DNA of 64,000 nucleotides from Chryseobacterium sp. 52. Its GTDB lineage: Bacteria > Bacteroidota > Bacteroidia > Flavobacteriales > Weeksellaceae. The stretch spans positions 2,150,001-2,214,000 of the forward strand of contig NZ_PEEX01000001.1 of assembly GCF_002754245.1 (NCBI RefSeq). The letters are read 5' to 3'. Positions 25,836-34,844 of this stretch are shown one piece after another (position 1 is the first letter of the stretch; the number at the start of each line of letters is the position of its first letter). The notes under the pieces were generated by a model. That model was not told the origin of the DNA. It saw nothing but the letters and a program-made list of their open reading frames with translations, and did no database searches. Made by a program: the position numbers and the translations under genes.

Positions 25836-26606
25836 TTATTTATTTTGCTTCCAGAGGTTGGCAAAACCAATAAAATCCAGAACGCTGAGTTCTTCAGCTC
25901 TTTTGTCCAGAAATTCATGGGTTTTTAAAGCCTCAGGAATTTCCAATACCTTCAATGAATTGGAAAGCTTTTTCCTTCTCTGGTTAAATCCTGCCTTTAC
26001 AATCTGTTTAAAGAGAACTTCGTTTCCTGCCAGACCTTCTTTAGGATTTCTCGTAAGTCTTATAACTCCCGATTTTACTTTTGGAGGCGGATTAAAAACA
26101 TTCTCATGAACAGTGAACAGATAGGTCACATCATAGTATGCCTGAATCAAAACAGAAAGGATACCGTAATCTTTAGTTCTGGGTACCGCAGCCGTTCTTT
26201 CCGCAACTTCCTTCTGGAACATTCCTACCATTTCAGGGACCTGTTGATAATAATCAACGATTTTAAACAGGATCTGTGAAGAAATGTTGTACGGAAAATT
26301 ACCAATGATTGCAATCTGCTCCCCATTGATAAAATTAAAGTCCTGTTTCAGAAAATCTCCTACAAAGGTAGTTTCTGTGATCTTTGAATAGTTCTTTTTC
26401 AGGTATTCAATAGATTCGGTGTCGATCTCTGCAAGGTAGATGGTCTGGTCCTTCTCGAGCAGATACTTGGTGAGGACTCCCATTCCGGGACCTACTTCCA
26501 TGACATTTTTATAGTCTTCAAAATTAAGACCTTCCACGATTTTTCTCGCGATATTTTCATCTGTCAGAAAGTGCTGTCCAAGATGTTTTTTTGCTTTTAC
26601 ACTCAA
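25836..26606 (-). CDS. rsmA: 16S rRNA (adenine1518/1519-N6) dimethyltransferase
   Basis: A 256-residue SAM-dependent enzyme (KsgA) that dimethylates two adjacent adenines in the 3' terminal helix of 16S rRNA. The N-terminal KKHLGQHFLTDENIARKI, the SAM loop VMEVGPGMGVLTKYLLEK and the catalytic NFPYNISSQILF motif (NFPY in place of the common NLPY) are present, as is the C-terminal NQRRKKLSNSL segment. The length is normal for the family. It is divergent from ftsX. Confidence 0.96.
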   Translation of the reverse strand: MSVKAKKHLGQHFLTDENIARKIVEGLNFEDYKNVMEVGPGMGVLTKYLLEKDQTIYLAEIDTESIEYLKKNYSKITETTFVGDFLKQDFNFINGEQIAIIGNFPYNISSQILFKIVDYYQQVPEMVGMFQKEVAERTAAVPRTKDYGILSVLIQAYYDVTYLFTVHENVFNPPPKVKSGVIRLTRNPKEGLAGNEVLFKQIVKAGFNQRRKKLSNSLKVLEIPEALKTHEFLDKRAEELSVLDFIGFANLWKQNK

Positions 26607-26697
26607 AGTTTTTTATGATTTTATTAACAATGATTTTCTTTATTTCGTCCCAAATTTCGGAAGTTTTTTTCTAATTTAGCCAAAAATTTTAATATTA

Positions 26698-27597
26698 ATG
26701 GCTAAATCTGTAGATGAGTTTAATAAGAAAAGGCTTCGGTCCAGCAATATTACAGTAGTAATAAGTATCGCATTAGTGTTATTTTTGTTAGGATTAATGG
26801 GGCTTATTTTAATCAATGCTCAAAAGTATTCCGACTATATCAAAGAGCAGCTCGTAGTAAATGCTTATTTTGATGAGAACTATGATGCAAAAGATTCTGT
26901 AAAGATTGCAAAACTAGAGGAAGAGACTTTTAAAAAAGTACAGACGTTAGCTCCTGTAAAAAAAGCAACCTATATCTCAAGAGACATGGCGGCTAAAGAG
27001 GCCAAGAAAACGATGGGGATAGACAGTGATGCGCTTTTTGAAGAAAATATTTTCCCTTCATCTATTGAAGTGGCATTAAAACCTGAATATGTAGACCCTG
27101 CAAAAATTGATGGGGCGATCAAGGTGATCAAATCAGTTCCCGGTATTTTGGATGTTAAAAATGACAGTACTTTGATGGTAGACGTTTATAACAACCTGAG
27201 CAGAATTTTAAAATGGATCTTAGGATTCTCTGTACTTTTCCTGATTTTGGCGGTAGTTCTGATTAATAACTCAATCAGGCTGAAAATATTCTCTAAAAGA
27301 TTTATTATCAAAACCATGCAGCTGGTAGGGGCAAAAAGAAGATTTATTCTTAAGCCATTTATCATTGAGGCTATTATCTTAGGTGCTATTGGATCTGGTA
27401 TCGGTATTTTGGCATTGGGTGGAGTTTGGTATTACTTTACGAGCCAAATCGGTTCAGCTTTCGTACAGGACAACAATCAGTATTTCTGGTTGGTTATTTT
27501 AGTATTTGGAGTGGGAGTTTTTATTTCTGTCCTAAGTACTATTTTCGCTACATGGAGATTCTTAAAATCAAACGTTGACGATCTATATTACTCTTAA
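26698..27597 (+). CDS. ftsX: FtsX-like cell-division permease
   Basis: A 299-residue inner-membrane protein with the FtsX layout. One helix lies near the N-terminus (NITVVISIALVLFLLGLMGLI). A large extracytoplasmic domain follows (about residues 48-165, containing KKATYISRDMAAKEAKKTMG), and then three C-terminal helices. With FtsE it is expected to activate peptidoglycan hydrolases at the division site. No ftsE lies in the window, so the pair is split here. It is the first gene of the ftsX-DUF3098-uppP run, and only two bases separate its stop from the next start. Confidence 0.9.
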   Translation: MAKSVDEFNKKRLRSSNITVVISIALVLFLLGLMGLILINAQKYSDYIKEQLVVNAYFDENYDAKDSVKIAKLEEETFKKVQTLAPVKKATYISRDMAAKEAKKTMGIDSDALFEENIFPSSIEVALKPEYVDPAKIDGAIKVIKSVPGILDVKNDSTLMVDVYNNLSRILKWILGFSVLFLILAVVLINNSIRLKIFSKRFIIKTMQLVGAKRRFILKPFIIEAIILGAIGSGIGILALGGVWYYFTSQIGSAFVQDNNQYFWLVILVFGVGVFISVLSTIFATWRFLKSNVDDLYYS

Positions 27598-27599
27598 TA

Positions 27600-27896
27600 A
27601 TGAGCAAAAAAACAAATAAATTTGCCGCTTCAGAGTTTGGCAAGGAAACCGAAGTACAACAGGAAACTCCCTTTTACTTCGGACAGCAGAACTTCAAGTG
27701 GATGCTGATAGGACTGGCGTTTATCGTAGTAGGCTTCCTACTGATGATGGGGCCGGATGCTAATACAGTAGACGGTAAATTTGATCCCAATTCATGGAAT
27801 GACGATATTTTTTCCATCCGCAGGATCAGAATTGCACCACTGTTTATAGTGATAGGCTTTGTAATAGAAGTCTATGCTATCTTAAAAAGAAAATAA
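27600..27896 (+). CDS. DUF3098 domain membrane protein
   Basis: A 98-residue protein with two membrane helices (WMLIGLAFIVVGFLLMMG and IAPLFIVIGFVIEVYAIL) joined by a short loop with the DPNSWNDDIFSIRRIRIAPL pattern typical of DUF3098. From memory, the family is mostly confined to Bacteroidota and usually sits between ftsX and uppP, as here, which suggests a role in envelope growth or division. No function has been established to my knowledge. Confidence 0.88.
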   Translation: MSKKTNKFAASEFGKETEVQQETPFYFGQQNFKWMLIGLAFIVVGFLLMMGPDANTVDGKFDPNSWNDDIFSIRRIRIAPLFIVIGFVIEVYAILKRK

Positions 27897-27923
27897 ATTT
27901 AAACTTTATTTAAAGATTAAGGG

Positions 27924-27968
27924 ATTAAGGGATTTGGAAGGATTTTCTAAATTTCAAAATCTCTTAAT
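27924..27968. repeat. imperfect inverted repeat between DUF3098 and uppP
   Basis: ATTAAGGGATTT (27924-27935) pairs with AAATCTCTTAAT (27957-27968) with one mismatch around a 21-nt spacer. A direct GATTAAGG doublet starts at 27915. It could form an mRNA hairpin that separates uppP expression from the upstream pair. Confidence 0.55.
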
Positions 27969-27988
27969 TTTTTAATTTTAATACTATT

Positions 27989-28807
27989 ATGGATCTAATT
28001 AAAGCAATCATTATTGCTATTATTGAAGGACTTACAGAGTATCTTCCTATCTCTTCTACGGCGCACATGGGATTTGCTGCTAACCTGATGGGAATGCAGG
28101 ACGATGAATTTCTGAAAATGTTTCAGGTATCTATCCAGTTCGGTGCTATTTTATCTGTTGTGGTGGCTTACTGGAAAAAGTTCTTTGATCTGAAAAACAT
28201 ACAGTTTTATTATAAACTTGCTTTTGCTGTTGTCCCTGCATTAGTTTTAGGATATTTATTTGACGATAAAATTGAATCTGTACTTGGAAACCAGATCGCT
28301 ATTTCTTCAGTATTGGTACTTGGAGGTGTAGTACTGCTTTTCGCAGATAAATGGTTCAAGAATCCTAAAATTGATGATGAAAAAGGAATTACGATAAAAA
28401 GTGCCATTACAATAGGATTCTGGCAATGTCTTGCGATGATGCCGGGAACCAGCCGTAGTGCAGCTTCTATCATTGGGGGAATGACACAGGGGTTGACCAG
28501 AAAGGCTGCCGCAGAATTTTCATTTTTCCTTGCAGTTCCTACCATGCTGGCTGTAACGGTCTATTCTATTTTCCTTAAAACATGGGGTAAAGAAACCGGG
28601 CATCCTCAGAAAGGATATGAAATGATCATGGCATCTCAGGATCACATTATGATCTTTATTGTAGGAAATGTGGTTGCATTTATTGTTGCATTAATCGCTA
28701 TTAAGGCTTTCATTGGAGTCCTGAATAAATATGGTTTCAGACCTTGGGGATGGTACCGTATTTTTGTAGGAATTGCTCTGTTGATTTATTTCTATTTCTT
28801 TAAATAA
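27989..28807 (+). CDS. uppP: undecaprenyl-diphosphate phosphatase
   Basis: A 272-residue polytopic membrane enzyme (BacA type) that dephosphorylates undecaprenyl pyrophosphate to recycle the lipid carrier of peptidoglycan and other surface polymers. The two signature motifs EGLTEYLPISSTAHM (near residue 14) and PGTSRSAASIIGG are intact, including the catalytic Glu and the Ser/Arg of the second motif. About eight membrane helices are apparent. It sits in the cell-division/envelope run and is followed after 4 bp by a lipoprotein gene. Confidence 0.96.
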   Translation: MDLIKAIIIAIIEGLTEYLPISSTAHMGFAANLMGMQDDEFLKMFQVSIQFGAILSVVVAYWKKFFDLKNIQFYYKLAFAVVPALVLGYLFDDKIESVLGNQIAISSVLVLGGVVLLFADKWFKNPKIDDEKGITIKSAITIGFWQCLAMMPGTSRSAASIIGGMTQGLTRKAAAEFSFFLAVPTMLAVTVYSIFLKTWGKETGHPQKGYEMIMASQDHIMIFIVGNVVAFIVALIAIKAFIGVLNKYGFRPWGWYRIFVGIALLIYFYFFK

Positions 28808-28811
28808 AAAT

Positions 28812-29261
28812 ATGAAATTTAATATTTTAAAAATATTAGTTTTTTCCGGCTTCATTATTTCCTGTGCACCTGCACATACATTATTTGTGAAAAATAATAC
28901 CGGAGAAAGAATAGAGTTTTTTGTTGAGGTCAAAGAGAAAAATCCAACCGAGGATTTATTGATCTGTAAAGAGCTTGTACCTGACGAGAAACTTGAGCAT
29001 AAACCTTTTATTGAATATTACAAAGAAGGGAAATGTTACAGTCAAAAATTGACTACTGTAAATAAAACAAGCTATAAATTTAATCTGCCGGAGAATTACA
29101 CGGTGAACATTGTTCCGAATAATTCAATATATCCATTTCAAAACATATACTACTTCATTGGTGATAAAAAATGTTTTGTCAATGTGGAAAATGGACCTGA
29201 CTGCAGGCAAAAAGTCAATAAACTGCCAAGTTTAGTAAGTATCACAGAAATTTTAGAATAA
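28812..29261 (+). CDS. hypothetical lipoprotein between uppP and truB
   Basis: A 149-residue protein with a signal peptide and a lipobox-like FIISC (Cys18). The mature part is small with several cysteines (CKEL, GKCYS, KCFV, DCRQ) that may form disulfides. I recognise no family. Its stop overlaps the truB start (TAATG at 29259-29263), so it is translationally coupled to truB, though a functional link to tRNA modification is unlikely. Confidence 0.7.
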   Translation: MKFNILKILVFSGFIISCAPAHTLFVKNNTGERIEFFVEVKEKNPTEDLLICKELVPDEKLEHKPFIEYYKEGKCYSQKLTTVNKTSYKFNLPENYTVNIVPNNSIYPFQNIYYFIGDKKCFVNVENGPDCRQKVNKLPSLVSITEILE

Positions 29262-29959
29262 TGACAGCTGAAGAACTGCAATCAGGATATGTGTTTTTAT
29301 TGGACAAACCTCTGGACTGGACCTCCTTCCAGGCGGTTAATAAAATGAAATACAAACTCAAAAGAGAGTTCAATCTTCCCAAAAAATTTAAAATTGGTCA
29401 CGCCGGAACTTTAGATCCCAGAGCGACAGGACTTCTTATTGTCTGCTGTGGAAAATTCACCAAGAGAATTCCCGAGATTCAGGATGCTCCCAAAGAATAT
29501 TGGACAGAGATTAAAATAGGAGCACAGACGGAATCCTATGATACTGAAAAACCTGAAATTCTTCATCAGGATATCGCATCTGTTACAGAAGAGCAGATTC
29601 ATGAAGTATTGGAGAAATTCGTTGGCGAAATAGAACAGAAACCTCCGGTATATTCCGCACTAAAAATAGACGGACAAAGAGCGTATGATCTTGCAAGAGC
29701 AGGAGAAGAAGTAGAAATGAAATCCAGAAAAACCACTATTTTCTACATTCAGGATATTAAAATTGATCTTCCTTTGATCAGTTTTACAGTAGGATGCTCA
29801 AAAGGAACCTATATCAGAAGCCTTGCTCACGATATAGGACAGGAACTGGGAGTAGGCGCTTATCTTACGCAGCTCAGACGCACAAAGATCGGCAATTATA
29901 CGATTGAAAATGCTACTACTGACTTCCTGGAGAATGAATACAGATTTGACGGCTTATGA
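29261..29959 (+). CDS. truB: tRNA pseudouridine(55) synthase
   Basis: A 232-residue enzyme that makes pseudouridine 55 in the T-loop of tRNAs. The catalytic motif GHAGTLDPRATGLL places the nucleophile at Asp52, and KPPVYSALKIDGQRAYDLAR and GCSKGTYIRSLAHDIG are diagnostic. There is no PUA domain, so it is a short form, common in this phylum. It overlaps both neighbours (TAATG upstream, ATGA at 29956 downstream). Confidence 0.95.
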   Translation: MTAEELQSGYVFLLDKPLDWTSFQAVNKMKYKLKREFNLPKKFKIGHAGTLDPRATGLLIVCCGKFTKRIPEIQDAPKEYWTEIKIGAQTESYDTEKPEILHQDIASVTEEQIHEVLEKFVGEIEQKPPVYSALKIDGQRAYDLARAGEEVEMKSRKTTIFYIQDIKIDLPLISFTVGCSKGTYIRSLAHDIGQELGVGAYLTQLRRTKIGNYTIENATTDFLENEYRFDGL

Positions 29960-30534
29960 TAAAAAATATACTCTTGTTTTTAGGGCTTCTATCTTCTGCT
30001 GCATTTTTTTCGCAGGAAACAGAGACTAAAAAAGCGAAAATGGATTTTTATTTCAATCCGTCGCTTAATATTGGATTTAACGTCCAGAACAGAAATAATC
30101 AGACTACAAATTCACAATATATAGAGCCAAAACGGGTCGGTAAAATAACGTATGGCATCACTGCCATTGGAGGTTACAATTTTCTTCCTAACTTTGCACT
30201 GGGAACCGGATTCAAATACAGCTTTATAGAAAATAATTATCACCTGGTATATTGGACCATTCAGCCGAAGATTATATTCAATCCGGGCGACCGTCCTTTC
30301 TATATTGATTTGAACTATGGCAGGCAGCTTAACCACTCAGTCATTTCTGATTCTGAATTTTGGGGTGCCAGGCTTGGAATGATGGTTTCCTATTCCAAAA
30401 GGCTAAGCCAGGAAGGTGGAATTATTTTTGAAGGACATCAGCTGAACGGCAAATCCAATGGCTTTTTCATCGGATTAAGCTATGGAATTACAATTTTCAG
30501 CAATAAAAATTATACAGGTTACGGAGAAGACTAA
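29956..30534 (+). CDS. outer membrane beta-barrel-like protein
   Basis: A 192-residue protein with a Sec signal peptide ending SAAFFSQ. The mature sequence alternates hydrophobic and polar residues with many Tyr, Phe and Gly (for example GITAIGGYNFLPNFALGTGF and GLSYGITIFSNKNYTG), as in small outer-membrane beta barrels of about eight strands. It overlaps truB by ATGA and rluF by TAATG, so three unrelated activities are translationally coupled. Function is unknown; a structural barrel or porin-like role is likely. Confidence 0.72.
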   Translation: MIKNILLFLGLLSSAAFFSQETETKKAKMDFYFNPSLNIGFNVQNRNNQTTNSQYIEPKRVGKITYGITAIGGYNFLPNFALGTGFKYSFIENNYHLVYWTIQPKIIFNPGDRPFYIDLNYGRQLNHSVISDSEFWGARLGMMVSYSKRLSQEGGIIFEGHQLNGKSNGFFIGLSYGITIFSNKNYTGYGED

Positions 30535-31256
30535 TGGAAAAAACGCGTATCAATAAATATTTGTCAGAAGTAGGCTACTGTTCAAGAAGAGCCGCAGATA
30601 AACTTTTGGAAGAAGGAAGAATTACGATTAATGGAAAGGTTCCTGAGATGGGAACAAAAGTTTCTGATGAAGACCTTGTAGAAGTAGATGGAAAACCCAT
30701 CCGCGAACCGCAGGATAAACCTGTTTATATTGCTTTTAATAAACCGGTTGGAATTGTCTGCACTACAGATACCAAACGTGAAAAAAATAATATCGTTGAT
30801 TATATCAATTATCCGAAGAGGATTTTTCCCATCGGAAGATTGGATAAACCCAGTGAAGGCCTGATCCTGCTGACCAGTGATGGGGATATTGTAAACAAGA
30901 TCCTCAGAGCAAGAAACAACCACGAGAAAGAATATATCGTGCGGGTAGACAGGCCACTTTCTCCTAAATTTCTTGATAAAATGAGAAACGGAGTTCCGAT
31001 ACTGGATACCGTCACTAAAAAATGTGAAGTGGAAAGGATTGACGACATGACCTTCCGTATCATCCTTACTCAAGGATTGAACAGACAGATCCGTAGAATG
31101 TGCGAATATCTAGGCTATGACGTGAAAAAGCTGAAGCGTATCCGTATCATGAACATCAAACTGGATCTTCCGGTTGGAAAATGGCGTGACCTTACAGAAG
31201 ATGAGTTTAATTCTCTTAACAACCTTCTTTCCGATTCTACCAAAACAATCGATTAA
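30534..31256 (+). CDS. rluF: 23S rRNA pseudouridine synthase, RluF type
   Basis: A 240-residue enzyme with an N-terminal S4 RNA-binding domain (residues 2-60, RINKYLSEVGYCSRRAADKL) and an RsuA-type catalytic domain, in which GRLDKPSEGL carries the catalytic Asp104. The C-terminal GLNRQIRRMCEYLGYDVKKL matches RluF rather than RluB or RsuA, so the expected product is pseudouridine near position 2604 of 23S rRNA. It ends the ftsX-to-rluF run and is followed by a strong terminator. Confidence 0.9.
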   Translation: MEKTRINKYLSEVGYCSRRAADKLLEEGRITINGKVPEMGTKVSDEDLVEVDGKPIREPQDKPVYIAFNKPVGIVCTTDTKREKNNIVDYINYPKRIFPIGRLDKPSEGLILLTSDGDIVNKILRARNNHEKEYIVRVDRPLSPKFLDKMRNGVPILDTVTKKCEVERIDDMTFRIILTQGLNRQIRRMCEYLGYDVKKLKRIRIMNIKLDLPVGKWRDLTEDEFNSLNNLLSDSTKTID

Positions 31257-31282
31257 GATTATATAATTAATAATAAGATGGT

Positions 31283-31314
31283 AAGTAGGCAGTATTTTTC
31301 TGCCTACTTTTTTT
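31283..31314 (+). terminator. intrinsic terminator after rluF
   Basis: AAGTAGGCAG-tatttt-CTGCCTACTT with a long T tract closes the ftsX-to-rluF run. Confidence 0.9.
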
Positions 31315-31497
31315 ATATCTGTTATTTTGTTAAACAAATTAGAACTTCATATCCGAGTAATCCATCTGAAGAAAAGCAATAGAAAAGACACTTTAGATAT
31401 TACTATTTAATAATATTCACACATTGGTGTAATATTTTCAGTTTATTAGTGGAAATAGATTATATTTATAATAATAACTATTAAAAAACTGAAAACC

Positions 31498-32721
31498 ATG
31501 AAATTAAAATTTAATCCATCTTGTTTTATTATTATTTTAATGACATTTTCTAATTGTCAAAATGATAACCATAATTCGGATCTCCCACACGATTCTTCTT
31601 TTTACATTGATTATAGAAGTTTGAAAGGATTACCAGATGGAATAGCTGTAATTGAGCTCGATCCTGAAGCTCCAAATTTTGGAAATATTAGCAGCAAACT
31701 TGAATTAGGAGTGGGGGTTCTGCCTCACCATCTTTATTATAATCAGAGTGCAAAGAAACTATTCACTACTGCTTTAGGAGGAAGCTATCTCTACCAGATA
31801 AAAACAGAAAAAGACAAAAACGGACAACCAATATTAGTTAATGCAACACCCATTGATACGGGTGAGAATACAGTAGGAGAAAATTTGTTTTTTACCAATG
31901 ACGGAAGATATTTTATGACTTTTATGGGAGGGGCAGGAGGACCAAAAGATGGTAGTATAGGCGTTTTTAATGCAAATAATAACCAGCTTATCAAAACGAT
32001 TAAAGCACCGATTCAGGCCAATCCAAATCAGTTTATCATGTACCCGCACGGCATTTCTGTTAATGAGGAAAAAGGAATAATGATGGTTACCTCAACCATT
32101 CACCCGGATCTTACTACAGGAATGGGGAACACTTGTACTTTATTAGATATGAATACCTATGAATTAAAAGAGACCTATCTGGTAGCAGACTCACAAACAG
32201 ACCTGTCCAGTCCTGTAGAGGTTTTATTACTACGTGGAAAATTTCCACAATATGCCCTTGCAACAACAATGCTGGGCGGTGATATCTGGATTGCTCCATA
32301 CAATGCTACAACCAAGAAATATGATGCTTTTAGTAAAATATTTGACGGGAGTACACAAGGACTAGGCTGGGCACTTGAAATGTACATTGATGATAATAAC
32401 AGGCTCTATGTAAGTTTTGCAGATCCTGGAAAAGTTCTGGTCTTTGATATAAGTAATCTTCCTCAGCTAAAACTTTTAAAAACCCTTACCGCAGATAAAG
32501 GAGCACATCATATGGTTTTCTTTAAAACCAAAAAAGGAAAAGAAGTTGTAGCAGTACAAAATAACCTGTTGGATATTCCTAACCTAAATTCCGGCACTAT
32601 CAGTGTCATTGAAATCAAGACAGGACAAACGTTAGGTACGATCGATTTACGTACCAAATATGGAATACTGCCTGAATCAATTGAAGGAACTAATGGTCCC
32701 AGCAGCTACATGCATCACTAA
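31498..32721 (+). CDS. beta-propeller lipoprotein (YncE/SBP56-like)
   Basis: A 407-residue predicted lipoprotein (lipobox-like FSNCQ, Cys20) whose mature part looks like a seven-bladed beta-propeller. Repeated blade-type strands such as GSIGVFNANNNQLIKTIKAP and GTISVIEIKTGQTLGTIDL recall YncE-like proteins. Conserved-looking histidines occur as LPHHLYY, MYPHGISV and GAHHMVFF, a pattern reminiscent of selenium-binding protein 56/methanethiol oxidase, where histidines bind metal. The C-terminus ends in SSYMHH. The family is not certain and no substrate can be named. It is monocistronic with its own terminator. Confidence 0.68.
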   Translation: MKLKFNPSCFIIILMTFSNCQNDNHNSDLPHDSSFYIDYRSLKGLPDGIAVIELDPEAPNFGNISSKLELGVGVLPHHLYYNQSAKKLFTTALGGSYLYQIKTEKDKNGQPILVNATPIDTGENTVGENLFFTNDGRYFMTFMGGAGGPKDGSIGVFNANNNQLIKTIKAPIQANPNQFIMYPHGISVNEEKGIMMVTSTIHPDLTTGMGNTCTLLDMNTYELKETYLVADSQTDLSSPVEVLLLRGKFPQYALATTMLGGDIWIAPYNATTKKYDAFSKIFDGSTQGLGWALEMYIDDNNRLYVSFADPGKVLVFDISNLPQLKLLKTLTADKGAHHMVFFKTKKGKEVVAVQNNLLDIPNLNSGTISVIEIKTGQTLGTIDLRTKYGILPESIEGTNGPSSYMHH

Positions 32722-32747
32722 AACATAAAATAATGTCTCAGATTAGA

Positions 32748-32786
32748 AACTATCCAAAATAGCAGATACTGTTTTGGGTAGTTTTT
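32748..32786 (+). terminator. intrinsic terminator after the propeller lipoprotein
   Basis: AAACTATCCAAAA pairs with TTTTGGGTAGTTTT (one G-T pair) and is followed by T. Confidence 0.8.
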
Positions 32787-32802
32787 ATGGCATGGCTACT
32801 GG

Positions 32803-34068
32803 TTATTTTAAATATAATTTCATCCTTTCCTCATACTCAGGCTTTAATTTTAAAAGCTTCAGAATTTTCTTATCATCAGAGTAAGTAGTTCGGTAGAATA
32901 TGATCTTGTCAGCAGAGTATTTGAAGTAGGGATGATCTTTCAGCCATTCTTCAGGAGCTTCTGTTAAAGTATATTTAGGAACATTTGAAACATCTAGCGG
33001 AGCAATAGAAATTAATTTTTGACCCAAATCCTTATCAATATTATATGTGTCTAAAATTTGTTGTTTATTAACAAAACCTCTCAGTTTTTTTCTAAAGCCG
33101 ATCATCGATCCGGCACTTTTTTCATCCAAACCAAATTCCAGCAACTGTTTGAATGTGATTATATTTAAATCAACTTTTGAAAAATCAGTTTCCTGTTTTT
33201 TGTTTAAATCGGGGTTGAGTTTAATATAAGGTTTTAATTCCTGAAATTTTTCAGCCGAAATAACAAAGCATTTCTGTATATCTTCAAAGGATTTGAAGCT
33301 TCCCATGAGATTTCTGTCGCGGTAATTCACAATAGTATTCGCTTGTTTTTCTGAAAACCCCAAAGATTTCCATCCGTCTGCGTCTAAAGTATTGGGATCA
33401 AAAGAATTATATATAATGCTTGTTTTTGTGGCATAATGACTATTTGGGTTTTTAAAATCTTTAGATTTTTCCGGAAGAATTAAATAAGGTTCCAGCTTGC
33501 CGTAATTCTCAGAAGAAATAATAAAACACTCTTTGAATTTTTCCTTGCTTACAAAACTCCCTCCTAAATAGTTTCTGTATTTTAAAATAGCCTCTGCCTG
33601 CTTTTCACTAAAACCCATCTTCATCCAGTCAGAAGCAGAAAGCCGGTCCGGATTGAATTTTTTAGAAAGAATAATCTCTTTCTTTTCATAAATTTTAAAC
33701 TTGTCAGAATGTTTGTCTTTGCCGGTTTCAGGAAGAAGAATATAAGATTCCAGCTCAGTGAATTTTTCAGGTGAAACAGCATAACATTTTCTGAACTGCG
33801 CCTTTGAAGTAAACAGACCTCCTACAATTTTTTTGTAATTAAGAATAGTTGCAGCCTGCTTTTCCGAAAATCCTAAATGCTGCCATTGTGTTGCATCCAG
33901 ATCATTGGGATCAAAATCTGTCAGATTCAGAGTTGCAGAATTTTCCGTAATAAACCTGATCTCAGGAAAATTCTCTTTCCCCCGGCTGGTATATTTCTGA
34001 AAGGCCAGAAGAACGATCAGCAGCATCCCCATGAATGCCAGTTTCTGGTAATAATTTTTTCTCATCAT
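32803..34068 (-). CDS. helix-hairpin-helix repeat protein, membrane-anchored
   Basis: A 421-residue protein with one N-terminal membrane segment (residues 8-24). Four repeats of about 60 residues follow, at about 52-110, 138-196, 223-282 and 299-360. The first three share the plan FDPNxLDAxxWxxLGFSEKQAxxIxxYR...GxF.SxxxFxxCFxISxEKFxELxPYI, in which LGFSEKQA..I..YR is a ComEA-type helix-hairpin-helix; the fourth is degenerate. The protein may bind DNA or another helical ligand in the periplasm, as ComEA does, but it is longer than ComEA. It is a single gene next to a MerR-type regulator. Confidence 0.85.
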   Translation of the reverse strand: MMRKNYYQKLAFMGMLLIVLLAFQKYTSRGKENFPEIRFITENSATLNLTDFDPNDLDATQWQHLGFSEKQAATILNYKKIVGGLFTSKAQFRKCYAVSPEKFTELESYILLPETGKDKHSDKFKIYEKKEIILSKKFNPDRLSASDWMKMGFSEKQAEAILKYRNYLGGSFVSKEKFKECFIISSENYGKLEPYLILPEKSKDFKNPNSHYATKTSIIYNSFDPNTLDADGWKSLGFSEKQANTIVNYRDRNLMGSFKSFEDIQKCFVISAEKFQELKPYIKLNPDLNKKQETDFSKVDLNIITFKQLLEFGLDEKSAGSMIGFRKKLRGFVNKQQILDTYNIDKDLGQKLISIAPLDVSNVPKYTLTEAPEEWLKDHPYFKYSADKIIFYRTTYSDDKKILKLLKLKPEYEERMKLYLK

Positions 34069-34211
34069 AAAGTAAACTTATTAATAAAAACAAGTCGGGG
34101 CAATGACGAAAACTATAATGGGTTGTTTTGTACCATAAATTCTTTCAAATGATTTTTAAATTACATTTGAATACCTTTTATGGAGAATGATTTGAAGAAA
34201 TACGAAGAAGA

Positions 34212-34556
34212 TTATTCGGAATCTCTGTCTGCCAGAGAAGCCTTCAGTTTCTGAAGTTCAGCTTTTATAAATTCCAGACGGTCTATGATGGTTACCGTTT
34301 CAGAGATTTTGCTGTTAGTCGTCAAAGCAATCCTTGCACCATCCAGGGTATAGCCTTTTTCCTTGACCAGATGATAGATCATCTGCAGATTCTTGATATC
34401 CTCAGGAGTGAAGTAACGGTTGCCTTTTTTATTCTTTTTAGGTTTGATGATCGGGAATTCCTGCTCCCAGTAACGTATTAATGAGGTGTTTACGTCAAAA
34501 GCTTTTGCGACCTCTCCTATGGAATAATACAGTTTATCAGCTAAATTTATCTTCAT
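34212..34556 (-). CDS. MerR family transcriptional regulator
   Basis: A 114-residue regulator with a MerR winged helix at the N-terminus (YYSIGEVAKAFDVNTSLIRYW) and a coiled-coil dimer helix at the C-terminus (IDRLEFIKAELQKLKASL). No cysteine-rich metal site or effector domain follows, so the signal is unknown. An upstream in-frame ATG at 34577 would add MDFRIHK; I prefer 34556 because it starts with the usual MKINL before KLYYSIGEV. Confidence 0.88.
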   Translation of the reverse strand: MKINLADKLYYSIGEVAKAFDVNTSLIRYWEQEFPIIKPKKNKKGNRYFTPEDIKNLQMIYHLVKEKGYTLDGARIALTTNSKISETVTIIDRLEFIKAELQKLKASLADRDSE

Positions 34557-34844
34557 CTTATGAATCCTAAAGTCCAAAGATAAATATTTTTTAAATTCTT
34601 ATGCAAATATGCAGAGGATAAATAGCCCTGACGAGCATTTTTCATTGAAAAAATAAAATCTATGAAATGTGATAATCATAGTATTTAATACTTTAATTGT
34701 TGTGAGACATATATTTTTTTTTACAAGGTTTAATTATTTGGTTAATGAGTGCAGTTTTTTTTATTGGTAAGTGGTTAATTGTCATAAAATGAGTGTTTTA
34801 TGAGGCTGTATTTTGTTAATTTAGCGAATATTAAAAATTTTTTT

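Noticed and set aside
30582..31073. 163-residue minus-strand frame inside rluF
   Set aside because: It is fully covered by rluF, whose protein motifs are unambiguous; no start signal or family match.
34800..34844. Upstream start for the first protease of the array
   Set aside because: The paralogues start at the equivalent of 34845, and the extra residues break the signal peptide.
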